64,000 nt of DNA from assembly GCF_019049285.1 (NCBI RefSeq), contig NZ_JAGMUL010000169.1, positions 162,047-226,046 of the forward strand, read 5' to 3'. The position numbers and the translations under genes are program-made. The notes under the pieces were generated by a model. It did not search any database, was not told the origin of the DNA, and saw only the letters and a program-made list of their open reading frames with translations. Source of the stretch: Streptomyces sp. AC550_RSS872. Its GTDB lineage: Bacteria > Actinomycetota > Actinomycetes > Streptomycetales > Streptomycetaceae. This document shows, one piece after another, positions 7,646-15,298 of this stretch; position 1 is the stretch's first letter, and every line of letters begins with the position of its first letter.

Positions 7646-9168
7646 CCAGCACCTTGCAGCCGGCGACGACGACCGAGGCGGTGACCAAGCGTCCCGGCCG
7701 TTGGCTCGCGCTGTCCGTCCTCGTACTCGCCGTGCTGCTGGTGGCCGTCGACGCGACCGTCCTCGGTCTCGCGACCCCCTACATCAGCGAGGACCTGGCG
7801 CCCTCCGGCACCCAGCTCCTCTGGATCGGCGACGTCTACTCCTTCGTGATCGCCGGTCTGCTCGTCTCGATGGGCAGCCTCGGCGACCGCATCGGCCGTA
7901 AGCGGATCCTGCTCGTCGGCGCCACGGCGTTCGGCGCGATATCCGTCCTCAACGCCTACGCGACGACTCCGGAGCTGATGATCGTCGCCCGGGCGCTGCT
8001 CGGTGTCGCGGGCGCGACCCTGATGCCGGCGACCCTCGCCCTGATCCGCAACCTCTTCCACGACCCGCGCGAACGCAGCCTCGCCATCGGCATCTGGGGC
8101 GCGACGGCCTCCGCCGGTACCGCCGTCGGCCCGATCGCCGGTGGCTTCCTGCTCGAACACTTCTGGTGGGGCTCGGTCTTTCTGATCAACCTTCCCGTGA
8201 TGGTCGTCCTGGTCCTGGTCGGCATCAAGCTGCTGCCCGAGTCACGCAACCCGAGCCCCGGCCCCTGGGACATGATCAGCGTCACCCTGTCGCTCGTCGG
8301 CATGATCGGTGTCGTGTACGCCGTCAAGGAAGCGGCCGCTCACGGCTTCACCTGGGCCACGCTCGCCGCCGGTCTGGCCGGCGCGACCGCGCTCTACGGC
8401 TTCGTGCGCCGCCAGCTCTCGCTGCCCTCCCCGCTGCTGGACATGCGGCTGTTCCGGCACCGCGGCTTCAGCGGTGCGGTGCTGGCCGACCTGCTGACCA
8501 TCCTCGGCCTGTCCGGTCTGGTCTTCTTCCTCTCCCAGTTCCTGCAACTCGTGCAGGGCAGGGGGCCCTTGGAAGCGGGTCTGGCAGAACTGCCGGCCGC
8601 GATCGGCGCGGTGGCGGCCGGTCTCATCGCCGGTCGTGTGGCCCGCCGCTACTCGGTACGAGCCGTCGTCTCCGGCGGTCTCGCGGCGATCGGCCTCGCC
8701 CTCGCCGCGCTCACGGTCATCGACCGGACGACGGGTTACCCCCTGCTCGGCGCCGCCTTGCTGGTGGTCGGCGTCGGCGCCGGCTTCTCCTTCACGGTCA
8801 CGTCCGACGTGATCCTCTCCTCCGTTCCGAAGGAGCAGGCGGGCGCGGCGTCCGCGGTGTCGGAGACGGCGTACGAGCTGGGCGCGGCGCTCGGTATTGC
8901 GGTGCTCGGCTCGATCGTGACCGGCGTCTACCGGGACTTCACCGGCCCGGCGGGCACTCCGGCCGAGGCCCACGAGTCACTCGGCGGCGCGGTGGAGGCG
9001 GCGGCGGACCTGCCCGCCCACACGTCCGAGGCGTTGTTGGAAGCGGCGCGCCAGTCCTTCGTGGACGGCTTGGCGCTGGCGGCGGGGGCTGGCGCGGCGG
9101 TCCTGCTCACTGCGGCAGCGGCAGCGTGGTTCCTCCTCCGCGGCCAACGGCTGGACAGTGCCCGCTAG
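7642..9168 (+). CDS. MFS multidrug efflux transporter, DHA2 (14-TM) family
   Basis: A 508-residue inner-membrane proton-coupled exporter. Hydrophobicity suggests 14 membrane helices. The loop 2-3 motif GSLGDRIGRKR at about residues 75-85, a variant of GxLaDrxGrkr, and an antiporter motif C-like segment (ALLGVAGATLMPATLALI, GTAVGPIAGG) place it in the drug:H+ antiporter DHA2 group, resembling SmvA/LfrA-type exporters. ATG at 7642 overlaps the tetR stop and is preceded by AGAGAGGA. Control by the adjacent TetR is very likely. The exported compounds, probably cationic drugs or dyes in this group, cannot be told from sequence. Confidence 0.9.
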   Translation: MTSTLQPATTTEAVTKRPGRWLALSVLVLAVLLVAVDATVLGLATPYISEDLAPSGTQLLWIGDVYSFVIAGLLVSMGSLGDRIGRKRILLVGATAFGAISVLNAYATTPELMIVARALLGVAGATLMPATLALIRNLFHDPRERSLAIGIWGATASAGTAVGPIAGGFLLEHFWWGSVFLINLPVMVVLVLVGIKLLPESRNPSPGPWDMISVTLSLVGMIGVVYAVKEAAAHGFTWATLAAGLAGATALYGFVRRQLSLPSPLLDMRLFRHRGFSGAVLADLLTILGLSGLVFFLSQFLQLVQGRGPLEAGLAELPAAIGAVAAGLIAGRVARRYSVRAVVSGGLAAIGLALAALTVIDRTTGYPLLGAALLVVGVGAGFSFTVTSDVILSSVPKEQAGAASAVSETAYELGAALGIAVLGSIVTGVYRDFTGPAGTPAEAHESLGGAVEAAADLPAHTSEALLEAARQSFVDGLALAAGAGAAVLLTAAAAAWFLLRGQRLDSAR

Positions 9169-9169
9169 A

Positions 9170-9185
9170 TGATTGAGTCCAAGGG
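9170..9185 (+). repeat. IS-end-like sequence next to the MFS stop codon
   Basis: TGATTGAGTCCAAGGG here differs by one base from TGAATGAGTCCAAGGG, the right terminal inverted repeat of the IS982-family element (read inward from 11359). It is oriented like the left end of that element, 1.2 kb upstream of the actual left end. It could be a leftover end of an earlier copy, or a second left end framing the merR gene. Confidence 0.45.
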
Positions 9186-9352
9186 CTCGTAGCCGTAGGC
9201 CGCCAGCGAGCGGTGTCGCATGTCGCTGCCATCGCTCGCCCAGCACGTGCAAGGCGTGCCCGTTTCATCCGGGCGGTCAGCGGAGAGCGCGCAACGCATG
9301 ATCCAGCAACTCGGAGGAACGTCTCGTGGTCGGGCCCTGCTTGGGAATGGCC

Positions 9353-9383
9353 TTGAGTCTCCAGTGACTGGAGACAGCAGAGT
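9353..9383 (+). promoter_or_regulatory. MerR-type operator in a 19-bp-spaced promoter (merR autoregulation)
   Basis: GTCTCCAGT-G-ACTGGAGAC at 9357-9375 is a perfect 9-bp-arm palindrome. It sits between a -35 TTGAGT at 9353-9358 and a weak -10 CAGAGT at 9378-9383 with a 19-bp spacer. Overlong spacers with a central dyad are the hallmark of promoters untwisted by MerR proteins. The start codon ATG at 9391 lies 7 nt after the -10, so the mRNA would be leaderless. Confidence 0.65.
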
Positions 9384-9390
9384 GGGGGAC

Positions 9391-10329
9391 ATGGACGTTA
9401 CGACTCTCTACTCGATCGGGGAGCTTTCCCGGCGGACCGGCTTGTCTGTGAGGACCATCCGGTTCTACTCCGATTCGGGGGTGGTAGCGCCGACCACCCG
9501 TAGCCCCGCCGGTTACCGGCTCTACGACCTCGACGCACTGCTTCGTCTGGAACTCCTCCGCACACTGCGCGAGCTGGGCATGGACCTGGCCACTATTCAA
9601 CGGGTACTGGACCGCGAGCTCTCGGTGGCGGAAGTCGCCGCTGCGCACGCCGACGCCATGGACGTCCAGATCCGGGTGCTGCAACTGCGTCGGAGCGTTC
9701 TGCGAGTCGTGGCCAGACGCGGGTCCAGTCCTGAGGAGACCACACTCATGCACAGGCTCACACAGTTGTCCGGCGAGGAACGCCGACGTTTGATCGACGA
9801 TTTCATGGAGGGCACCTTCGGCACAGTGGATGCCGACCCGACCGCGGTGGCCATGGTTCGCGCTGCCACTCCCGACCTCCCCGATGATCCGACCTGCGAG
9901 CAGGTCGCCGCGTGGGTGGAGCTCGCCGAGCTGGCCGGCGACGAGGATTTCCGTGCCCGGATGCGCCGGACGGCCGTACGTCAGGCCGCCGGGCGCCCGC
10001 TCGACATCGAATGCGATGCCGGCGAGGAACTGATGGAATTCACCCGTCAGAAGGTGGCCGAGGCCATGGAGTCGGGCATCGACCCGCTCAGCGACAGGGG
10101 CGCACCCGTCATCGACGACCTCGTGCACCGCTTCGCCGAGGTGCTCGCGCGCACCCCTGACACGGAATTCCGGGACTGGATGGCCCAGCAGTTCGAAGAG
10201 GCGCACGATCCCCGGGTAGACCGATACTGGCGGCTGGTGTGGATCGTCAACGGCTGGCAGGTAGTACCGAACCTGATCCCGGTGTACCCCTGGCTCATCC
10301 AGGCCCTGCGAAATGACCGTGCCGCATAG
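9391..10329 (+). CDS. MerR-family transcriptional regulator
   Basis: A 312-residue regulator. The N-terminal winged helix reads YSIGELSRRTGLSVRTIRFY at residues 6-25, then GVVAPTTRSPAGYRLYD and the MerR dimerisation helix. Residues ~110-312 form a mostly helical effector region that I do not recognise; it has no Cys cluster for metals or redox centres and no TipAS signature. ATG at 9391 was chosen because it is 7 nt from the -10 hexamer; GTG at 9382, with GGAGA upstream, is the alternative. The dyad in its own promoter implies autoregulation. The gene lies between an IS-end-like sequence and a degenerate IS982 element and has a less extreme codon bias than its neighbours, which suggests acquisition. 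Confidence 0.85.
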   Translation: MDVTTLYSIGELSRRTGLSVRTIRFYSDSGVVAPTTRSPAGYRLYDLDALLRLELLRTLRELGMDLATIQRVLDRELSVAEVAAAHADAMDVQIRVLQLRRSVLRVVARRGSSPEETTLMHRLTQLSGEERRRLIDDFMEGTFGTVDADPTAVAMVRAATPDLPDDPTCEQVAAWVELAELAGDEDFRARMRRTAVRQAAGRPLDIECDAGEELMEFTRQKVAEAMESGIDPLSDRGAPVIDDLVHRFAEVLARTPDTEFRDWMAQQFEEAHDPRVDRYWRLVWIVNGWQVVPNLIPVYPWLIQALRNDRAA

Positions 10330-10357
10330 TCACCGCTGTGGGCACGCCCCGGATCCC

Positions 10358-11359
10358 TGAATGAGTCCAGGGGATCGCCTGCGGACATGAGACAAGGGCG
10401 TCCAACGTCGATGTGTGACTAACGACCTGGACACCCTCGCAACGGCACTCTATGCCCGGATTGACGACGAGTTGAAGGCTTCGCCGTGGCTGGCGCCGTG
10501 GCGGCCTGCCGTCGGAACCACGCCCACGCTCAGTGACGCCGAGCTGATCACGCTCGCGGTCATGTCGGCGCTGCTCGGATACACCTCTGAGCGGCGCTGG
10601 CTTCGCCGCGTCGGGCGGGACTTCGGCCACCTGTTTCCCTACGTGCCCCAGCAGTCCGGCTACATCAAGCGGCTGCGCGCCGCGTTCTCACTGCTCACGA
10701 GCATGATCCGGATCGTGGCCCGCGATACCTCACTGTGGAGCGACGATGTGTGGCTGGTCGACTCCACACCGGTCGGTTGCGGTTGCTCCCGTGAGACGGC
10801 CCAACGCCTCGGACCTGGCAGGCTGGGCACAGTACGGCTACTGCGCATCACACTCGCGATACTTCTGGGGGCTGCGTCTGCACCTGGTGTGCACACTCGG
10901 CGGACTGCCGGTCCTGTTCGCACTCACCGGGGGCCAAGGCGGACGAGCGCGAAACGCTGCGCGACATGCTCGATACCGCGCCAGACGTCCTCGCCGTTCA
11001 CCCCGGGCAGACGATCATCGGGGACAAGAACTACTTCGGCCGCGAGTTCGAGTACGGCCTTGCCGAGCGTCACCTGAAGTTGCTGCGGCCAGCCCGCAAG
11101 GGGGAAGCCGAGCGGGCCGGGGCGCACCTGTTCAAACCGCTGCGGCAGGTCATCGAGTCGATCAATCAGACCTTCAAAGGGCAGCTCGACCTGGAACGAC
11201 ACGGCGGCAAGAGCGCGGCAGGGGTGTCAGCCCGGGTCTTGTGCCGGATCCTCGCACTCACAGCGGCGATCTGGCACAACGACCAAACTGGACAGCCCAT
11301 CAAGCGATCACTCACGGCCTATGATCACTGACCGCAACAACACCCCTTGGACTCATTCA
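10358..11359. mobile_element. IS982-family insertion sequence (degenerate)
   Basis: About 1.0 kb bounded by inverted ends: TGAATGAGTCCAGGGG at 10358-10373, and its partner at 11343-11359, which reads inward TGAATGAGTCCAAGGGG. Further inside, both ends share a TGCGG(A/T)CA block. It holds one transposase gene that is broken by frameshifts. I could not find a clear target-site duplication; the right flank runs into a dispersed intergenic repeat, so the element probably landed there. Confidence 0.8.
10415..11331 (+). pseudogene. IS982-family transposase with two +1 frameshifts
   Basis: Read in three successive frames, the product is a full-length (~305-residue) IS982-type DDE transposase. It starts MTNDLDTLATALYARIDDEL (GTG at 10415) and ends RSLTAYDH. 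The first frame runs to about 10807, where one extra C (CGC-C-TCGG) shifts into SDLAGWAQYGYCASHSRYFWG. The second shift is one extra G in the G5 run at 10929-10933, leading into ERETLRDMLDTAPDVLA. The DDE residues survive: Asp in VDSTPV, Asp in GDKNYFG, Glu in VIESINQT. Two separate +1 events within about 125 bp argue for decay rather than programmed frameshifting, although sequencing error in homopolymers is possible. Confidence 0.88.
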
Positions 11360-11360
11360 T

Positions 11361-11418
11361 CCAGGGGCGCGGGGCCGTATCGATATGCGGCTCCGCCGCG
11401 CGGGCGCGACAAGCCACG
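11361..11418 (+). repeat. Dispersed intergenic repeat family A, long variant
   Basis: CAGGGGCGCGGGGCCGTATC followed by a short segment, GATATGCGGCTCCGCCGCG, and then CGCGACAAGCCACG. It shares the ends of family A but has an insert. It abuts the right end of the IS element and lies 40 nt beyond the acyltransferase stop. Confidence 0.7.
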
Positions 11419-11457
11419 TACTACCCGCAGCCGCCGTACGAGAGAACCGAAATGGCG

Positions 11458-12132
11458 CTACGCGGCATCTTTCGCCTTGGTGGCGTACATGTCCACGTAC
11501 TCCTGGCCGGACAGCCGCATGACCTCCGCCATCACCGAGTCGGTCACGGCCCGCAGGACATAACGGTCGCGGTCCATCCCCTCGTACCGCGAGAACTCCA
11601 TCGCCTCACCGAACCGCACCGTCACCTTGCTCGGGCGGGGCATCCCCGCCCCGCCCGGCTGGATCTTGTCCGTGCCGATCATGGCGAACGGGACGACCGG
11701 CGCGCCGGTCATCAGCGTCAGCCGGGCGATACCGGTGCGCCCGCGGTACAGCCGCCCGTCGGGAGACCGCGTGCCCTCGGGGTAGATGCCGAAGACCTTG
11801 CCCTCCTCCAGGATGCGGCGGCCGGTCATCAGCGCCGCGACCCCGCCCCGGCCGCCGTCCCGGTCGACCGGGATCATGCCGGTGCCGGTGAAGAACCAGG
11901 CCATCAGGCGGCCCTTGAGGCCCTTGCCGGTGACGTACTCGTCCTTGCCGATGAAGAAGACCTGACGGTCGCAGACCAGCGGCAGGATCATCGAGTCGAT
12001 GAAGGTGAGGTGGTTGCCGGCCAGGATGACCGGACCGTCGCCCGGGATGTGCTCCGCGCCCTCCACCTGAGGGCGGAACATCAGGCGCATGATCGGTCCG
12101 AGCACTGCCTTGATGAGCGCGAAGCGGGACAA
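11458..12132 (-). CDS. 1-acyl-sn-glycerol-3-phosphate acyltransferase (PlsC family)
   Basis: A 224-residue membrane-associated acyltransferase that would acylate lysophosphatidic acid (or a related lysolipid) at position 2 in phospholipid synthesis. The catalytic H-x4-D motif is HLTFID at residues 41-46 in GNHLTFIDS, and the acceptor-binding motif is YPEGTRS at 117-123. An N-terminal amphipathic or membrane helix precedes (FALIKAVLGPIMRLMF). TTG at 12132 was chosen: GGAGGG stands about 4 nt upstream and the usual product start SRFALIKAVLG follows. The open frame extends to an ATG at 12222, but that extension lacks conserved residues. The gene is transcribed away from glpQ1, sharing a ~380-bp intergenic region. 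Confidence 0.88.
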   Translation of the reverse strand: MSRFALIKAVLGPIMRLMFRPQVEGAEHIPGDGPVILAGNHLTFIDSMILPLVCDRQVFFIGKDEYVTGKGLKGRLMAWFFTGTGMIPVDRDGGRGGVAALMTGRRILEEGKVFGIYPEGTRSPDGRLYRGRTGIARLTLMTGAPVVPFAMIGTDKIQPGGAGMPRPSKVTVRFGEAMEFSRYEGMDRDRYVLRAVTDSVMAEVMRLSGQEYVDMYATKAKDAA

Positions 12133-12511
12133 CGGGCCCTCCGGGGTCAAGGGGATGGCGAGGGATCTGTATAAGTCTGTGCAGGTGAGGACGATACTCG
12201 CGGTTCCCGGGGTCCCGCACATCGGTGGGCCGACTTCACCGAGGTCTTACGCACTGTTGACACAGGTTTACCTGCGGTGACGCGGCGTGGACGGGTCGTA
12301 ACGCACCCGCCACGATGTGACGGACATCGCCCCAAGAGCCTAGAGCGGGTTCCCCGCAACCCCCGGACCCATTCCCGACGGAACGTCACCTCACCTTTCC
12401 CGTACGACATTCAGCGTCACCCGCGAGTTCCGCCGGAGGTCTCCCATCTGTCACACAGGCGCACCTACGATCGGCGCGCACTGAATGAGCGGACGGTCAG
12501 GGAGGGTCCAC
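12133..12511. other. Divergent intergenic region between plsC-like gene and glpQ1
   Basis: About 380 bp without a supported gene. It holds the leader of the acyltransferase (ribosome site at ~12137-12142 on the minus strand), a candidate PhoP box and the glpQ1 promoter. I see no RNA gene or transposon relic. Confidence 0.6.
12416..12471 (+). promoter_or_regulatory. Candidate PHO box and promoter of glpQ1
   Basis: Two adjacent 11-nt units, GTCACCCGCGA at 12416-12426 and GTTCCGCCGGA at 12427-12437, resemble the GTTCACC-type direct repeat units bound by PhoP in Streptomyces. A -10 hexamer TACGAT lies at 12466-12471. From memory, glpQ1 of S. coelicolor is phosphate-regulated, which prompted the search. 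The match is imperfect. Confidence 0.3.
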
Positions 12512-13678
12512 ATGGGAACCCAGGAGAACGAGCAGACGGGCGTCACCGGACGGCGGATGCTGCTCGGCGCGGCGGTGCTCGGCGCGGGCGGAGCGGTCTT
12601 CGGGCTCTCCGGCACGGCGGGGGCGGCGGAGACCCGGCACGGAGGCGGTGGTGGCGTGAAGAGCCTGCCCAAGCCGACGATCATCGGCCACCGCGGCGCC
12701 AGCGGCTACCGGCCCGAGCACACCCTCGGCTCCTACCAGCTGGCCCTCGACCTGGGCGCCGACGTCGTCGAGGCGGGCGACCTGGTGCCGACCAAGGACG
12801 GCCATCTCGTCTGCCGCCATGAGCCGGAGATCGGCGGCACGACCGATGTCGCCGACCATCCCGAGTTCGCCGACCGCAAGAGGACGAAGCTCCTCGACGG
12901 CGTCTCCACCACCGGCTGGTTCACGGAGGACTTCACGCTCGCCGAGCTGAAGACCCTGCGCGCCATCGAGCGCATCCCGGCCAACCGCCCGCACAACACC
13001 CTCTACGACGGCCGCTGGGAGATCCCCACCTTCGAAGAGGTGCTGCGCTGGCAGGACGAGCAGACCCGGGGGCGTGGCAAGCAGGTCTGGATCTACCCCG
13101 AGCTCAAGCACCCCACCTACTTCCGCAAGCAGGGCCTGGCCCTGGAGGAGCGGGTCGCCAAGGTGCTGCACAAGCACGGCAAGGACCGGCGGAACTCCCC
13201 GGTCATCCTCCAGTCCTTCGAGCCGACCAGCATCCAGCGCCTGAACAAGCTCGTCGACAACCCGCTCGTGGTCCTGCTCTCCGGCGTGACCAGCCGCCCC
13301 TGGGACTTCGTCGAGACGGGTGACCCGCGCACGGTCGCCGACCTGATCAAGCCGGCCGGCCTCAGGGAGATCGCCTCCTACGCCCAGGGCATCGGCCCCA
13401 CCCTGGACCTGGTCATCCCGAAGGACGCGAACGGCAACCTCACCACGCCCACGACGCTGGTGAACGACGCGCACAAGGTCGGCCTGATCCTGCACCCCTG
13501 GACGATGCGCAACGAGAACCCCTTCCTCCCCGCGAACTTCCGCAAGGGCACCGACGCGGACGCCTACGGCGACGTCTTCGGCGCTTACAGGACGTACTTC
13601 GCGACCGGCATCGACGGCGTCTTCACCGACAACCCCGACACGGGCGTGCTGGCCCGCGAGGACTTCGTCAACAGCTGA
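12512..13678 (+). CDS. glpQ1: Tat-exported glycerophosphodiester phosphodiesterase
   Basis: A 388-residue secreted enzyme that hydrolyses glycerophosphodiesters to glycerol-3-phosphate and an alcohol, supplying phosphate and carbon. Residues 10-40 carry a twin-arginine signal (TGRRMLLGAAVLGAGGAVF, cleaved near AGAAE). The GDPD core starts at HRGASGYRPEHT (catalytic His and the substrate/metal Glu) and continues with CRHEPEIGGTTDV (second His). The C-terminal GVFTDNPDTGV is also typical. ATG at 12512 has GGAGGG at 12501-12506. A strong hairpin terminator follows the stop by 28 nt. The symbol follows the S. coelicolor gene in the same neighbourhood. Confidence 0.92.
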   Translation: MGTQENEQTGVTGRRMLLGAAVLGAGGAVFGLSGTAGAAETRHGGGGGVKSLPKPTIIGHRGASGYRPEHTLGSYQLALDLGADVVEAGDLVPTKDGHLVCRHEPEIGGTTDVADHPEFADRKRTKLLDGVSTTGWFTEDFTLAELKTLRAIERIPANRPHNTLYDGRWEIPTFEEVLRWQDEQTRGRGKQVWIYPELKHPTYFRKQGLALEERVAKVLHKHGKDRRNSPVILQSFEPTSIQRLNKLVDNPLVVLLSGVTSRPWDFVETGDPRTVADLIKPAGLREIASYAQGIGPTLDLVIPKDANGNLTTPTTLVNDAHKVGLILHPWTMRNENPFLPANFRKGTDADAYGDVFGAYRTYFATGIDGVFTDNPDTGVLAREDFVNS

Positions 13679-13706
13679 GCACCGCGCCCCGGTTGGGGTG
13701 ACTGAC

Positions 13707-13738
13707 GGCCGCCCGGGCAACCCTCTGCCCGGGCGGCC
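13707..13738 (+). terminator. Terminator hairpin after glpQ1
   Basis: GGCCGCCCGGGCA at 13707-13719 pairs perfectly with TGCCCGGGCGGCC at 13726-13738 around a 6-nt loop. There is no U-tract, as is common in Streptomyces. It ends 5 nt before the next gene's GTG. Confidence 0.75.
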
Positions 13739-13743
13739 GCGTC

Positions 13744-14262
13744 GTGCCGCATATGACCCACGACCTGGTGTCCGCCCTGCGCCCCCTGCTCCTCGCGGAG
13801 GCCTCCGCCGAGGCCCACGCCTGCGGAACCGAGCCGGCCGACCTGGAACAGGCGGTCTGGCTCCGCCTCCTGGAACGCCTCGACACCGACGGCCCGCCCC
13901 CGGACCCACCGGGCTGGCTGCGCCGGGCCGTCCGCTCCGAGGCCCGCCGAAGCCGCCGTACGACACGACGGGAACGGCCCTACGAGCACGAGCCCGCGGC
14001 CGACACCGACGGGCACGATCCCGAACACCTCGCCCTCATGGCCGCCCGCCGCCGCGCCCTGCGGGAGGCGGTCCGCCGACTCCCCGGCCGCTGCCCCCGG
14101 CTCGTCGAGGCCCTCCTCTCCCCGAGGGACCCGACATACCGGGAAATCGCGGGGGAGTTGGGTATCTCACAGGGCAGTCTCGGCCCGGAACGTTCCAGAT
14201 GCCTGGGATGTCTGCGCCGATTGCTCACACCGGAGGTTGCGGCCCGCGAAGCGCGGGGATAG
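13744..14262 (+). CDS. Sigma-factor-like DNA-binding protein
   Basis: A 172-residue protein arranged like a small ECF sigma factor. The N-terminal half has a region-2-like helix (TEPADLEQAVWLRLLERLD, then PPGWLRRAVRSEARRSRR). The C-terminal half has a region-4-like helix-turn-helix, TYREIAGELGISQGSLGPER, at about 137-156. The region-2 promoter-melting sequence is short and poorly conserved, so it may be an atypical or inactive sigma factor. Neither GTG at 13744 nor ATG at 13753 has a visible ribosome site; the glpQ1 terminator ends 5 nt upstream of the GTG. No anti-sigma gene is adjacent. The downstream GNAT gene follows after 45 nt. Confidence 0.65.
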   Translation: MPHMTHDLVSALRPLLLAEASAEAHACGTEPADLEQAVWLRLLERLDTDGPPPDPPGWLRRAVRSEARRSRRTTRRERPYEHEPAADTDGHDPEHLALMAARRRALREAVRRLPGRCPRLVEALLSPRDPTYREIAGELGISQGSLGPERSRCLGCLRRLLTPEVAAREARG

Positions 14263-14307
14263 GAGTGGGGGACGACAGGCGATCAGGTGAGCGGGAGGCG
14301 TGCGCAC

Positions 14308-14805
14308 ATGGGCATGAGCGTGACCATCTCTGCGGCGACCGAGCAGGACGCGGAGCAGATCTTCAGGTTGCAGTACCTGTGCTTCCAGAGCGAAGCGGCG
14401 CTGTACGGCAACTACCGCATCGGCCCCCTCGTCCAGACCCTGGACTCGGTCCGCGCGGAGGTCGCCGCGGACTGCGTCTTCGTGGCGCGGCTCGGCGAGG
14501 AGGTCGTCGGCTCGGTCCGCGGCAGCGTCACCGAGGAGGGTGCGGCCGCCATCGGCAAGCTCTGCGTCCACCCCCGCCTCCAGGGCCACGGCATCGGCGC
14601 GAGGCTGCTGCGCGCGGCGGAAGCGGCCCTGGCCGAACAGCGCGGCGCCAAGAGGTTCCGCCTGGAGACCGGCCACCGCAGCGAGGGCAACCTCCGCCTC
14701 TACCGCAAGGTGGGCTACGAGACGGTGGGCACGTCCAAGGGCGCCGACGGCGTCCCGATGGTCGTCCTGGAGAAGGTAGCCGGGGTGTACGCGACAACGG
14801 CGTGA
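14308..14805 (+). CDS. GNAT-family N-acetyltransferase
   Basis: A 165-residue acetyl-CoA-dependent acetyltransferase. Motif A with the CoA pyrophosphate-binding loop reads LCVHPRLQGHGIGARLL at about 85-101, and the motif B region is GNLRLYRKVGYETVG. ATG at 14308 was chosen because GGGAGG lies at 14292-14298; a GTG at 14287 would extend it by seven residues. The acceptor substrate is unknown. The frame ends before a family-A intergenic repeat. Confidence 0.85.
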   Translation: MGMSVTISAATEQDAEQIFRLQYLCFQSEAALYGNYRIGPLVQTLDSVRAEVAADCVFVARLGEEVVGSVRGSVTEEGAAAIGKLCVHPRLQGHGIGARLLRAAEAALAEQRGAKRFRLETGHRSEGNLRLYRKVGYETVGTSKGADGVPMVVLEKVAGVYATTA

Positions 14806-14810
14806 CTGCA

Positions 14811-14850
14811 ACCCCCCAAGGGGCGCGGGGAACTGCGCGAGTAACCACGG
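14811..14850 (+). repeat. Dispersed intergenic repeat family A, copy 3
   Basis: CCAAGGGGCGCGGGGAACTG followed by CGCGAGTAACCACGG, between the GNAT gene and a convergent membrane-protein gene. Confidence 0.75.
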
Positions 14851-14874
14851 ACAAGCCGCGGCCGCCTGACAACC

Positions 14875-15297
14875 TCAGGCGGCATCCCCCTGAGGCGCAC
14901 GCCTGCGCAGCCAGTACAACGCGGACAGCGGCAAGAGCACCGGAATGAACACGTACCCCATGCCGAAGTCGGACCACACGGTGGCGTCGGGGAACGCCGA
15001 CGGCTCGACCATGGTCCACGTACCCACGATCAGCACACCCGCCAACTCGGCCGCGCAGCAGACCCGCGCGGCCTTACGGGCCGTCTCCCCGCCCCGCACC
15101 AGCGTGTACGTGATGAACCCGTACACGAGCCCCGCCACCGCCGACAAGGAATAGGCCAGCGGCGCCCGGTCGAACTCCGTCGCGATCTGGTAGGCCGACC
15201 GCGACACGGCCCCGACCACCATCACGCCGTACAGCCACACCAGCAGGATCCCGGGCCCGCTGATCAGCCGCGTCGGCCTGTCCTCGCGCACGGTCAC
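14875..15297 (-). CDS. Small integral membrane protein (four TM), second of a pair
   Basis: A 140-residue membrane protein with about four hydrophobic helices: GPGILLVWLYGVMVVGAVSR, LAYSLSAVAGLVYGFITYTL, CCAAELAGVLIVGTWTMV and MGYVFIPVLLPLSALYWL. GTG at 15297 was chosen because GGGGAGG stands 6-12 nt upstream and the frame before it has no conserved look. It begins 1 nt after the stop of the upstream membrane-protein gene, so the two are translationally coupled and may form a complex. No enzymatic motif is visible and I do not recognise a named function. Confidence 0.7.
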   Translation of the reverse strand: MTVREDRPTRLISGPGILLVWLYGVMVVGAVSRSAYQIATEFDRAPLAYSLSAVAGLVYGFITYTLVRGGETARKAARVCCAAELAGVLIVGTWTMVEPSAFPDATVWSDFGMGYVFIPVLLPLSALYWLRRRAPQGDAA

Positions 15298-15298
15298 C

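Noticed and set aside
10415..11331. Programmed frameshifting in the IS982 transposase
   Set aside because: Two separate +1 shifts would be needed, and IS982 elements normally use a single frame; degeneration is simpler.
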